DNA of 57,487 nt, from assembly GCA_012719955.1 (NCBI GenBank), contig JAAXZI010000090.1:1-57487 (forward strand). Direction: 5' to 3'. Within the stretch, counting starts at the first letter, position 1. The number at the start of each line of letters is the position of its first letter. This DNA is from Phycisphaerae bacterium. GTDB lineage: Bacteria > Planctomycetota > Phycisphaerae > UBA1845 > PWPN01. The notes under the pieces were generated by a model. The model did not search any database. It had not been told where the DNA came from and worked only from the letters and a program-made list of their open reading frames with translations. This document shows positions 49,504 to 57,487 of this stretch, piece by piece. Made by a program: the position numbers and the translations under genes.

Positions 49504-50778
49504 ATGCCAACCTTTGAATACGAGGCCATGAATCAGGCCGGTCAGGAGGTCAAAGACCGGATCGAGGCCGCCTCCACCGAGGATGCCCTGGCCCTGATCC
49601 GCAGCAAGGGCTTCTACCCGACCAAGCTTCGTCAGAAGGGGGGCAAGAAGGCCGCTGCCGCCGGAAAGGGCGGAGGGGGCGCTCCGGGGGCCAAGAAAAA
49701 GAAGAGCGCCGGCGGCTTCGGTAAGGTCAAGACCAAGGAAATCACCCAGTTCACCCGTCAGCTTTCGACCCTTCAGGATGCCGGTTTGCCCATTTTGCGC
49801 AGCTTGCGCATTCTCGAACAGCAGCAAAAGCCCGGCATGCTGCGAGTCATTATCCGAACCGTCGCCGACGACATTGAGGGTGGGGCCACGTTGTCCGAGG
49901 CCATGGCCAGCCATCCCAAGGCGTTTGACCGCCTTTACTGCAACATGGTGGCCGCGGGCGAGACCGGCGGTGTGCTCGACGTCATCCTCCAGCGTCTGGC
50001 CGACTTCATGGAAAAGGCCCAGCGCCTGAAACGAAAAGTCGTCGGGGCCATGATTTACCCCATCGTGGTCATCACCTTCGCCGTCCTGATCGTGGCCGGC
50101 ATCATGATCGTGGTGGTGCCCAAGTTCAAGGAAATCTTTAAGGATTTCAATACGGCCCTGCCCGGTCTGACGGTCATGCTGATCAACATATCAGAGTGGT
50201 TCGTGGCCGGAACTCCGCCCGGCTGGGTTGTGTTGCTATGCAGTCCCATTGCCTTTGTGCTGGGCACCAAGTTGCTCAAGAAATCGGAGGCCGGCCGTTA
50301 CGGCCTGGACGTGGTCAAACTCAAGATCCCCATTCTGGGCAACATCCTGGCCAAGACGGCCGTGGCCCGTTTCACGCGAACGCTGGGGACGCTGCTGGCG
50401 GCGGGCGTGCCGATTCTGGAGGCCCTGAACATCACCCGCGAAACGTCCGGTAATGAGGTTTACGGCCGGGCCCTCAAGAGCGTGCACGACGAGATCCGCG
50501 AGGGCGAGTCTTTCGCCAACCCGTTGCGGGCGGCCAAGATCTGCGACTCCATCGTCGTCAACATGATCGACGTCGGCGAGGAGACCGGCGATCTGGACAA
50601 GATGTTGATCAAGATCGCGGACAACTACGACGAAGAGGTCGAGACCCTGGTGGACGGCCTGGTGAGCCTGCTCGAGCCGATCATGGTGGTCGTGCTGGGC
50701 GGTATCGTCGGCTTTATCGTCGTGGCGTTGTTCCTCCCGCTGGTCACGCTGATTAACAGCGTCTCCGGCGGCGGATGA
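49504..50778 (+). CDS. GspF/PilC inner-membrane platform protein
   Basis: A 424-residue GspF/PilC protein, the inner-membrane platform that couples the ATPase to pseudopilin insertion. Two cytoplasmic helical-bundle domains are seen, and the membrane segments are at about 181-205, 230-250 and 395-420. A lysine/alanine/glycine-rich insert (KGGKKAAAAGKGGGGAPGAKK) near residues 46-68 is unusual and probably flexible. TFEYEAMNQAGQEVKDRIEA at the start and ARFTRTLGTLLAAGVPILEAL are family signatures. The downstream promoter candidate suggests pseudopilins can be transcribed separately. Confidence 0.92.
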   Translation: MPTFEYEAMNQAGQEVKDRIEAASTEDALALIRSKGFYPTKLRQKGGKKAAAAGKGGGGAPGAKKKKSAGGFGKVKTKEITQFTRQLSTLQDAGLPILRSLRILEQQQKPGMLRVIIRTVADDIEGGATLSEAMASHPKAFDRLYCNMVAAGETGGVLDVILQRLADFMEKAQRLKRKVVGAMIYPIVVITFAVLIVAGIMIVVVPKFKEIFKDFNTALPGLTVMLINISEWFVAGTPPGWVVLLCSPIAFVLGTKLLKKSEAGRYGLDVVKLKIPILGNILAKTAVARFTRTLGTLLAAGVPILEALNITRETSGNEVYGRALKSVHDEIREGESFANPLRAAKICDSIVVNMIDVGEETGDLDKMLIKIADNYDEEVETLVDGLVSLLEPIMVVVLGGIVGFIVVALFLPLVTLINSVSGGG

Positions 50779-50868
50779 TGCCCAGGGACCAGGGGCGGGA
50801 TGAAGACGGAGAAATGGAGCGATAGGGAATGGAGAGAGGGGGGGCGGTAAGGCCCTGCTCGCTCTGGA

Positions 50869-50898
50869 TTGGCTGTACGTTGCATGGTACGATATAAA
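50869..50898 (+). promoter_or_regulatory. Possible promoter of the pseudopilin cluster
   Basis: TTGGCT (50869-50874) and TATAAA (50893-50898) are 18 bases apart. The leader to the ATG at 51003 is about 100 bases. A GA-rich word tract (AAATGGAGCGATAGGGAATG) precedes it at 50809-50838. Confidence 0.4.
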
Positions 50899-51002
50899 TG
50901 GGACCTGAGCTCGGGAGATTGTGGCCGACGCTCGCCCCGCCCGCTTGGCCTGCCGGAGAGTTCGGTGACCTGAAGGATCCTTCTTCACAGGAGTCGATGG
51001 TT

Positions 51003-51986
51003 ATGACAACGCCGCGTGTTTTTTCTTCCCGTCGCAGCGCCTTCACGCTCGTCGAGCTGCTGACGGTCATTGGCATTATCTCTCTCCTGATCGGGATCCT
51101 GGTTCCCTCTCTGGCCCGCGCCCGTGACATTGCCAAGAAGGCCAGCACCCGGGCTGAGTTGGACGCGATCAGCAAGAGCCTCAGCATGTTCGAGAATGAT
51201 TACCAAAGCCTCCCCGAGAGCAGCTCCGACCGGATAGACCCGATCACGGGTCTGCCCGGTGCGGGCAGCAACAACCGACTCATGGGGGCGCACTGGCTGG
51301 CCCGGGCCATGGCCGGCCCTGATTTCCAGGGAGTGGATATCGGCGGTCATTTCCTGAAGGACCGGGAGAAGGTCTCCGTGGTCGATGGCCATATTACCAG
51401 CGTCACCAGTGGCGGAAGCGGGATCCCATTTGCCACTGCTGCCACCGCCGACCGCAAGGGCAGCTATCTGGAGAGCGCGAAAGTCCTGGCCCGTGACACC
51501 GACAACCGGCTGCAGCAAATCCGCTCGCCGGGGACCGGTCGGCTGGTCATTATTGATTCCTTCAACTGGCCGATCCTGTACTACAAGGCGAATCCCCGCG
51601 CGCGTCACTCTTTCAGCAATACCAATTCGAGGTTCGGCCCCAACGAGCCGCTGGGTATCTATAACCTGAGTGACAATATCGAGATCACCGGTGACGGCAG
51701 CTCCGGCAGCGGTTGGGATTTCGCCGGCAGCGGTGTGAGTCACGGCCTGGGCTACTTCGGCCCGGACCAGTCGACTATCCTCAGTAGCCCTGACTCGGTT
51801 CACTCGGATCTTCCACCGGCCACAACGCATCGAGGGAAGTCGTTCGTGGACTATCTCCACGAGCATCGTACCCACGAGACCGGCAACGTGATCAAGCCGG
51901 TCAAGCCGGAGAGCTTTGTGCTGATCTCGCCGGGCAAGGACGGCATCTACGGCACGGATGACGATGTGAACAACTTCAGCGACTAA
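51003..51986 (+). CDS. GspG-like pseudopilin 1
   Basis: A 327-residue prepilin-type protein with cleavage site AFTLVELLTVIGIISLL at about residue 13 and a transmembrane helix to 35. The C-terminus PGKDGIYGTDDDVNNFSD resembles the Ca-binding end of GspG, and NWPILYYKANP replaces the usual DPWGNPY segment. Length is about twice that of standard GspG. AGGAG at 50989-50993 supports the ATG at 51003 (9-base spacing). It is the first of three related genes and may form the main pseudopilus or minor subunits. Which of these is the major one cannot be told. Confidence 0.85.
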   Translation: MTTPRVFSSRRSAFTLVELLTVIGIISLLIGILVPSLARARDIAKKASTRAELDAISKSLSMFENDYQSLPESSSDRIDPITGLPGAGSNNRLMGAHWLARAMAGPDFQGVDIGGHFLKDREKVSVVDGHITSVTSGGSGIPFATAATADRKGSYLESAKVLARDTDNRLQQIRSPGTGRLVIIDSFNWPILYYKANPRARHSFSNTNSRFGPNEPLGIYNLSDNIEITGDGSSGSGWDFAGSGVSHGLGYFGPDQSTILSSPDSVHSDLPPATTHRGKSFVDYLHEHRTHETGNVIKPVKPESFVLISPGKDGIYGTDDDVNNFSD

Positions 51987-52104
51987 GCGGCGGAGGCGGG
52001 CGCGCTGTCCGCCTCTTGTGTATCGTCCGGCGTCAGCGCCGGCCGTTGGAGGAGAGGAAAAGAAGCGACTGCAGCCAGCGGCACAGGAAAGCAAGGAGCG
52101 GACC

Positions 52105-53148
52105 ATGAATACCATCCACCGCCATCGTCTCGCCCGCCGCCAGCCGGCCAGGGCTTTCACCCTTGTCGAGCTGATGGTGGTCATCGGCATCATCAGCCTG
52201 CTGATCGCCATTGCCCTTCCGGCCTTCAGCGCCGCCCGCACTGCGGCCAAGCGGGCCAGCACGGAGGCGATGATCAGCACGCTGAGCACCGGCGCTGATA
52301 TGTTCCACGCCGACAGTGCGCTGGGCGGAGCTTACCCGCCGTCGGTTAGGACCTTTGTCCAGCCGAACCCGATCAACAACAGCAAGATCGCGGTATGCGG
52401 GGCGAACCTGCTGGTCTGGGGGCTGGCCGGCGCGGACCTGCTGGGCACGCCGGGGTTCCGAGATTTGGATAACAGCGGGACGAACGATATATTTGGCGGA
52501 TGGACCAACGACATGGGCTCCAATCCGGCCCAGCCTCGGGTGAACTTGTACGCCCTGTCCGGCACCAAGCCGTACCATCCGCGTTCGGGGCCCTATGTTG
52601 ACCTGAGCAAGGTCAGATTGACCAAGCAGATGGCCCCGAACTCGCTGGATTTCCAGGTGCCGGCCGGCGGCGGTTTTCTGAATTCTCACGCTTTCCTGGA
52701 CGCCTGGGATCAGCCCATCCTCTATTACAAGGCCAACCCCAACGCGAAATACATCGCCGATGAAGGCAGCGTGAATGAGGGTAGGTCGGCGGTTGAGTAC
52801 TACGCACCGGGCGGTCGGTACGCCCCCAGCGGCATCTACAATCTCTTTGACAACGCCATCATCACTACCGATCCCGGCATGGATTTCGGCGCGGGGCGGG
52901 CCCACTTTTCTCCGGACCGCAACGCCACCAACCCGCGGCCCATGTTGGGGAACCCGACAGTGTCGCCGACGAATTCTGCGTTCGAGTCCCAGAACCCGCC
53001 CGGCTCTTTCGTCCGACACATTTTTAACCCCAGCATTTCCGCAGTAGCCACACCCCATCGGCCTGACTCGTTCATCCTGTTGTCGGCCGGTGCGGACGGG
53101 TTGTTCGGGACCGCTGATGATGTGGCCAATTTCCCGATCAACAAGTGA
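52105..53148 (+). CDS. GspG-like pseudopilin 2
   Basis: A 347-residue paralogue of the preceding gene. The cleavage region is ARAFTLVELMVVIGIISLL, after a 16-residue basic leader. DQPILYYKANPN and a C-terminal AGADGLFGTADDVANFPINK are shared with pseudopilins 1 and 3. AAGGAG (52093-52098) is 6 bases before the ATG at 52105, so the longer frame is rejected. The middle part (about 60-250) differs strongly from its neighbours, suggesting divergence of surface loops after duplication. Confidence 0.88.
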   Translation: MNTIHRHRLARRQPARAFTLVELMVVIGIISLLIAIALPAFSAARTAAKRASTEAMISTLSTGADMFHADSALGGAYPPSVRTFVQPNPINNSKIAVCGANLLVWGLAGADLLGTPGFRDLDNSGTNDIFGGWTNDMGSNPAQPRVNLYALSGTKPYHPRSGPYVDLSKVRLTKQMAPNSLDFQVPAGGGFLNSHAFLDAWDQPILYYKANPNAKYIADEGSVNEGRSAVEYYAPGGRYAPSGIYNLFDNAIITTDPGMDFGAGRAHFSPDRNATNPRPMLGNPTVSPTNSAFESQNPPGSFVRHIFNPSISAVATPHRPDSFILLSAGADGLFGTADDVANFPINK

Positions 53149-53366
53149 TCGGAACGCCGGCCGGGGGCGAGCGCCTTGCCCGCCTTCACGTGAGACAGGC
53201 GGAACGCCCGCCGCAATCATCATGAGGCCGTGCCGTAGTCTTCGCTATAACAGGAACTTAGGAGCCCCCGTCGTCCCCGGTGTGGGCTCTTGCATGAGGG
53301 GGCGGAGGCCAGGCCGACTGCCGGCCCATTGGCCTGACACCTGGAATCTGGGAAGATGGAGATGCC

Positions 53367-54386
53367 ATGACAAGAAGCGCTCAGCCATCAGCGATCGGCC
53401 CTCAGCCCGTGTGCGGCTGCTCTGTGAGCAGTGCGGGCGCAGGCCACGGGATTGTGAGCAGTGCAAGCATATGCCCCGGTGCCGGGCGCGGCGCTCGATC
53501 CGCCATCCGCAATTCGCAATCCACGACCGGACTTCGCCGCTTCGGCTTCACGCTCGTTGAGATCGCCATCGTCTTCGCCATCATAGCTGTCCTGGGCGTG
53601 GTGATCGCCATGGTCAGCACCAAAGCCCGCACCGCCGCCAAGGTCAAACAGACCCGCGCGATCATGGAAAGCGTGATGATGGCACTGGCGGAGTACAGGA
53701 TGGTTTATGGAGACCTGCCGCCACAACCCTTCGATCCGGATGATGTGCCACCTCCAGACAGCCCTTTCGGATTCAGAACGTTACCACCCGGCAGCGATCA
53801 GTTTCGTTTTGACTTCTTCCGCGAGCCCAACGGTTCTCCGGGAGATTACCAGGATGATCCGCCCGCCCGGGGTGACGAGGTACCGGCTAAGAATTCGCCG
53901 GGGACAGTCGCATATTCTGTCAAACCTGCACCCTCTCTGGCAGCCAAGTTCGAGCCTGACAATCTACGCATTTATGGAATCCAGGCGCTCTACGCCAGGC
54001 TTAGCAGTGAGCCGAACTCAAAGCGGGTTCTCAGCAAGCTCCCGCCGTCGTGCCTCGGGAGGGGTTCGCATAAGGACGCTTCCGGCAATTTAGTAGTTGG
54101 CAGCATAGATCCCGAAATGGGTTTTCAGGAGGCGGGAAGCATGGTGGCCATGAGCCCGCCCGGTACTCGTATCAAGTACGACCCAGGTGATTCCACTCTC
54201 CCTGGCCGCGTGTACGAGGCCCTGATCCTTCTGGACGCCTGGGGCAGGCCCATGTACTACGACTGGGGCAGGCCCATGTACTACGACAAGGACAACACCG
54301 CGAACAACCACCAGCCTGCTCTGCAATCGGCTGGACCGGATGGGCTTTTCGGGACCGACGACGATATTTGGAGCTTTAAGAAGTGA
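53367..54386 (+). CDS. GspG-like pseudopilin 3 with long leader
   Basis: A 339-residue pseudopilin. The prepilin site FGFTLVEIAIVFAII begins only at about residue 59. The leader residues 1-58 are encoded by DNA rich in repeat words (CATCAGCGATCGG, CCGCAATTCGCAATCC) like those in intergenic tracts. GGAG precedes the ATG. WGRPMYYD occurs twice in tandem (54240-54287). The C-terminus AGPDGLFGTDDDIWSFKK is the shared motif. A GTGA overlap joins it to the next gene. Such a long leader would be cut by prepilin peptidase only if tolerated. Confidence 0.8.
   Translation: MTRSAQPSAIGPQPVCGCSVSSAGAGHGIVSSASICPGAGRGARSAIRNSQSTTGLRRFGFTLVEIAIVFAIIAVLGVVIAMVSTKARTAAKVKQTRAIMESVMMALAEYRMVYGDLPPQPFDPDDVPPPDSPFGFRTLPPGSDQFRFDFFREPNGSPGDYQDDPPARGDEVPAKNSPGTVAYSVKPAPSLAAKFEPDNLRIYGIQALYARLSSEPNSKRVLSKLPPSCLGRGSHKDASGNLVVGSIDPEMGFQEAGSMVAMSPPGTRIKYDPGDSTLPGRVYEALILLDAWGRPMYYDWGRPMYYDKDNTANNHQPALQSAGPDGLFGTDDDIWSFKK
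54240..54287 (+). repeat. Perfect 24-bp tandem duplication
   Basis: The 24 bases at 54240-54263 repeat exactly at 54264-54287 and duplicate eight codons (WGRPMYYD). The frame is kept. Confidence 0.95.
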
Positions 54387-55381
54387 CCGGCGCGCGCAGC
54401 CAGTTCGGGACGATTCGAAGCACTGGGGCCGCGGGCCTCAGGCCGCCATCTCCGCTTGTGAGACTGCACGGCTGGCGAAAAAGGGAGGTGCGCGCCGGCT
54501 TTACGCTGGTCGAGTTGGTGATCGTGTTCGCCATCATCGCCATCCTGGTGGCGCTGGCCGTTCCGTCTCTCTCCGGCCTGACTCGCGTGTCCAGCGAGGG
54601 GGCCATACGAACCACGATGCGCAGCCTCTTTGCCTCCGCGCGGATGCGGGCGGCGGCCACGCAGCGCTACGTGGGGATTCGTTTCCAGCAGGATGCGGAA
54701 GGCCGGCAGTACGCCGTCATGCTCCAGCAGGTTGAGCCGTCCGAGTACTTTCCCAACGGCTGCCCGGCCTACCACATGCAATGCACCTTCCTGACCCTCA
54801 CTGCGGTTGGAGAGGAACCGCTCCAACTGCCCAGGGGAGTTGAGCTGGCCCAGGGCGACGTGGGCTTGGCGGCGGCCCCGGAGGCCGAATTCGAACCCGA
54901 CCCGGTTAGAAAGGTCATTCCTGCAACTACCTTCACGGTCGTCTTCTCGCCCTCAGGCCAGATCGTTCGCCGCCAGGTGCACGTGACTCAGCGGCCGGAC
55001 CGCTGGTTCAGGGCTTCCAGCGGCAACTTTACGGTCCGAACATGGCATGACCCGGTCTTCAATCTGGCTAAGCGCGGAAAGTTCCTGCCGGATGTGATCG
55101 ATGAGTCGCCCCCGGTGCCCAAACCGCTGCCGCCGGACGACCCTGATGATCTCGAATTAGATACCGATCCGGACCCGCAGACTGGCGATGGACCCAACAC
55201 GGGCAAACGGAACACGCCGGACACGGCGCTCTACGAGATGAGCCAGAATTCCGTCTGGGTCTATGAACATCAGAAACGGCTTGATGCCGGTGCGACGCCC
55301 TTCGCCGGTTATATTCAGCAGCAGGGCACGCTGATTCCGTTGAACGTCTACACCGGCGCGCCGGTGAATACGCGACAGTGA
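54383..55381 (+). CDS. GspH-like pseudopilin
   Basis: A 332-residue protein with prepilin site AGFTLVELVIVFAIIAILV at about residue 38 and a predicted pilin helix. The segment VVFSPSGQIVRRQVHV is similar to the beta sheet end of GspH/FimT. An acidic Pro-rich linker (PPDDPDDLELDTDPDPQTG) near residues 253-273 separates a C-terminal tail that contains PSG-like motifs. The GTG start at 54383 overlaps the previous stop. GspH is a minor pseudopilin placed near the tip. Confidence 0.8.
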   Translation: MTGARSQFGTIRSTGAAGLRPPSPLVRLHGWRKREVRAGFTLVELVIVFAIIAILVALAVPSLSGLTRVSSEGAIRTTMRSLFASARMRAAATQRYVGIRFQQDAEGRQYAVMLQQVEPSEYFPNGCPAYHMQCTFLTLTAVGEEPLQLPRGVELAQGDVGLAAAPEAEFEPDPVRKVIPATTFTVVFSPSGQIVRRQVHVTQRPDRWFRASSGNFTVRTWHDPVFNLAKRGKFLPDVIDESPPVPKPLPPDDPDDLELDTDPDPQTGDGPNTGKRNTPDTALYEMSQNSVWVYEHQKRLDAGATPFAGYIQQQGTLIPLNVYTGAPVNTRQ

Positions 55382-56364
55382 GGTGGCTGCCGATGCCCGC
55401 AAGTGCGTACAAAATGAGCTCAAGGAACCGAACGAGGCGAGCCTTCTCGCTGGCCGAGATCATGATCGCCATCGGCATCCTGGGCGTGGGCATGCTCATG
55501 GTCGCCGCCACCTTCCCCGTCGGCCTCGACCAGTGCCGCATCGTCAGCGAGCAGACCGTCGCCCCGCTTGTCGCCGAAGACGCGTTTCAGCGACTTCGCT
55601 TGCTCATGTCCGAGCCCGACTCGCTGAAGCGCATTGGGCTCTGGCCGCTTGGCCCCAGCGACCTGCCGACCAAGAGTTTCCGGGAGTCCTTAAGTTTGAT
55701 CTCCGACTCATCACCCATTCGCTACACCCTGCCGGACGATGCCGGGAACCTGACACCCATCAATGAGTTGCTTCGCGCACCTTACAATCCGAACTATGGC
55801 GCTGGCCTTTCATTGTATGGAGCAGCGACCGGTTTCTACCCGTCTGTACCAGCCGACATAAGCTCAGCTCTGGACAAAAATCAGGTCGTCAGATCCACGT
55901 GCAAGCTTCCTCTGAGGAACAGTTCCACGGGTGCGCCGGCACTTGTCGAGCCACCCTACACCTGGTCCACCGTATTCCGGCGACTCGCCGACGGATCGGT
56001 GCAGTTCTTCGTTTTTGTGAACCGCCGCGGGAGCGATTGGCCGACGGATTGGCCGTTCTCTGCGCACGTTGACACCGACCAATATCCCATCCCCACCGTC
56101 TGGGATTCCGCGAACGATGCGACTGTGCCCGGCCCGCTCCGGGACGCCGACGGTCACGAGATTCCCATGTCCAAGTTCAGCGAAGGGGCATTCCTAGTCT
56201 CGTCCCAAGGCAACATCCTCCGCATCAAGGAGGTCAATCGGAGGGAGAACACCATCACGCTGGACCGGGCTCCGGACGATTCGATCTTCTGGTTTATCGA
56301 GGCCGACCCCGCCACCGGCCGGTCTCCCTGCATCGGCGTCTACAGTCGCACCTTCCCGTTGTAA
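55378..56364 (+). CDS. GspI/PilV-like pseudopilin
   Basis: A 328-residue pseudopilin with site AFSLAEIMIAIGILGVGMLM, the GspI/PilV pattern, following a 22-residue leader. The GTG at 55378 overlaps the previous stop. The remaining 280 residues have no clear family. This is the last gene of the block; GspJ and GspK would be expected next but are encoded at the left end of the window on the opposite strand. PilV-type proteins often bear the ligand-binding surface. Confidence 0.85.
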   Translation: MRWLPMPASAYKMSSRNRTRRAFSLAEIMIAIGILGVGMLMVAATFPVGLDQCRIVSEQTVAPLVAEDAFQRLRLLMSEPDSLKRIGLWPLGPSDLPTKSFRESLSLISDSSPIRYTLPDDAGNLTPINELLRAPYNPNYGAGLSLYGAATGFYPSVPADISSALDKNQVVRSTCKLPLRNSSTGAPALVEPPYTWSTVFRRLADGSVQFFVFVNRRGSDWPTDWPFSAHVDTDQYPIPTVWDSANDATVPGPLRDADGHEIPMSKFSEGAFLVSSQGNILRIKEVNRRENTITLDRAPDDSIFWFIEADPATGRSPCIGVYSRTFPL

Positions 56365-57487
56365 TCCACTATCGCGAGCCATCGCCCATTGTGGACCACT
56401 GCTCATGCGGTTTTCCATTGCAAATTTGGGTCTGTTCCTGCCTGGTTGTTGGTCGCCGCGCCGCTGATCGTTTGAATCTTCGCGCCCCCTCGTGAAGAGG
56501 CGGGGCACCCAACGCACAAGATTCATTGGGGATCCGTATGCGTGGGCTTTGCCGGCCCTCGCTTGCGCTTCGGGCTCAGAATGGGGGCTTCTCCGCTTCG
56601 CCGAGGTGGTCACGGACTCCGGCGTCTCGCTCGCCTTGTCCTCCCTGAACAAGCGGGGATCCAGGGGGGGCATGCCCCCGGCGTCTGGGTCCATGACAGG
56701 AACGACGGCAACCGATTGAGCTCGAAACGCCAGCGATTGAGCCCGAAACGCAGCCCATTGAGCCCGAAGCGCCAGCGAGGGACTGCTGACACGGTTTTCC
56801 GTTGCCAACTTGGGCCGGTTCCTGCCTGGTTGTTGGTCGCCGCGCTGCTGATCGCTTAGGTCTTCGCGCCCCCACCTCTGATGACGTTTGAGAAACTGTA
56901 CCAGTAATGGTGAGGACGCCCGGCTCAATCGGACAGAATAAGAAAAGGGCATTGTGCGCACCACAGACCGCCACCTTCAGGTGGATACACGCCTTGGCCG
57001 GGGCGGCGTGAGACCCCTCACCAGCCTCTCTCCCCGCCCCGGCCGGGGCGGATACTCGTGCGCCGGGCACTGGCAACCACAGGTTCCGCTTCGCTCCACT
57101 GGTGGCTGCTCTCACCTGCCCCTCGCGGGGCCACTGGTGATTGCCTGAGCGACAAACACATCTCCAGTCCCAGGCCCACTCCGGCTTCAGCCGGGCTTGC
57201 GGTAGATGCCGTCGGTACCGTCATCGGTTGTCCAAATCGTGAACCCACCTCTGGAAGAGGTGGGCCACCCGCCTCAAGGGCAGCAGTCAGCGATCAGCGA
57301 TCAGCGGTCAGCGGGCGCGCGATAGCCCGGAAGGTGAGAGCCGATCGCTGAAAGCCCCCATTCACGCCCGATTAGTTTGTACTTGGCGCCTGCAATCGTC
57401 CCCCTACGCTCCATCTCTCTATCTCTCCATCTCTCCTTCCCCTTGTCCCCTTGTCTCCTTGTCCTCGTGTCTCTGTGTCCCCCATCC
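56365..57487. other. Gene-free repeat mosaic
   Basis: No gene is visible over 1.1 kb. It contains repeat B copies (56404-56545 and 56789-56882), repeat D units (56554-56577 inverted, 56703-56781 direct), the 16-base palindrome 57035-57050 (CGCCCCGGCCGGGGCG), a hairpin at 57244-57264, GCGATCAGCGATCAGCGG words (57275-57330) and a pyrimidine-rich tract at 57405-57487. Confidence 0.75.
57244..57264. repeat. Perfect hairpin CCCACCTCT-GGA-AGAGGTGGG
   Basis: Nine-base perfect stem with a 3-base loop. Related fragments (CCACCTCTGAAGAGGCGGG) occur in repeat B at 24830. Confidence 0.8.

Overview
The window is a high-GC bacterial chromosome segment with about 38 intact protein genes and no rRNA or tRNA that I can see. 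It looks like a Gram-negative member of the Planctomycetota, probably near the Phycisphaerae. The reasons are a lipid A gene block with a fused LpxC-FabZ, many long pseudopilins, two GspE-type ATPases, a dockerin-like secreted protein, YdjY-type and PQQ-sugar-dehydrogenase lipoproteins, and gene ends crowded with many kinds of repeats. The phylum assignment is an inference from gene content only.

Layout. 0.2-5.4 kb (minus): GspK-like and GspJ-like pseudopilins. 5.9-8.8 kb (plus): FAH-family hydrolase, MoaD-like protein, an internally deleted moaE, endonuclease III with a repeat-built N-terminus, and a small membrane protein. 8.8-14.5 kb: a PIN toxin pair, a secreted glycosidase-like dockerin protein, a membrane-anchored LolA-like protein, CysE (minus), and a PQQ sugar dehydrogenase lipoprotein. 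15.0-23.2 kb (plus): envelope block Skp/OmpH, LpxD, LpxC-FabZ, LpxA, a Gfo/Idh oxidoreductase, KdsB, then PyrG. 23.3-32.4 kb: an aminopeptidase-like lipoprotein, an RMD1-like membrane protein, a transglutaminase, and a minus-strand run of FolD variant, YdjY protein, amidase-like pseudoenzyme, Ser/Thr kinase and metallophosphatase. 32.6-33.0 kb: a dead RAYT transposase between terminal inverted repeats. 33.0-43.6 kb: P1 peptidase, SEC-C protein, three glycosyltransferase-type genes, a PHP phosphoesterase and an LTA-synthase-like sulfatase. 43.7-56.4 kb (plus): a type II secretion/type IV pilus-like block (GspE, PilT, a lone GspE N-domain, a second GspE, GspF, five pseudopilins). 56.4-57.5 kb: gene-free repeat mosaic.

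How the parts fit. The right-hand secretion block lacks GspJ and GspK, which sit inverted at the left end. One inversion would explain the split. The central block makes lipid A and activated Kdo. The glycosyltransferases, sulfatase-like enzyme and PMT-like protein probably modify the envelope. The kinase and phosphatase genes overlap and probably act as an opposing pair.

The most unusual layer is repetitive DNA. Short word-like degenerate tracts (for example repeated ATGA words such as AATGACGAATGACGAA) start just after stop codons. GC-rich hairpins (GGCGGGCA-NNN-TGCCCGCC) have expanded in frame inside nth and a sulfatase gene. Longer dispersed repeats recur in inverted copies. Several genes show decay or active-site change: moaE, FolD, an amidase-like protein and the RAYT.
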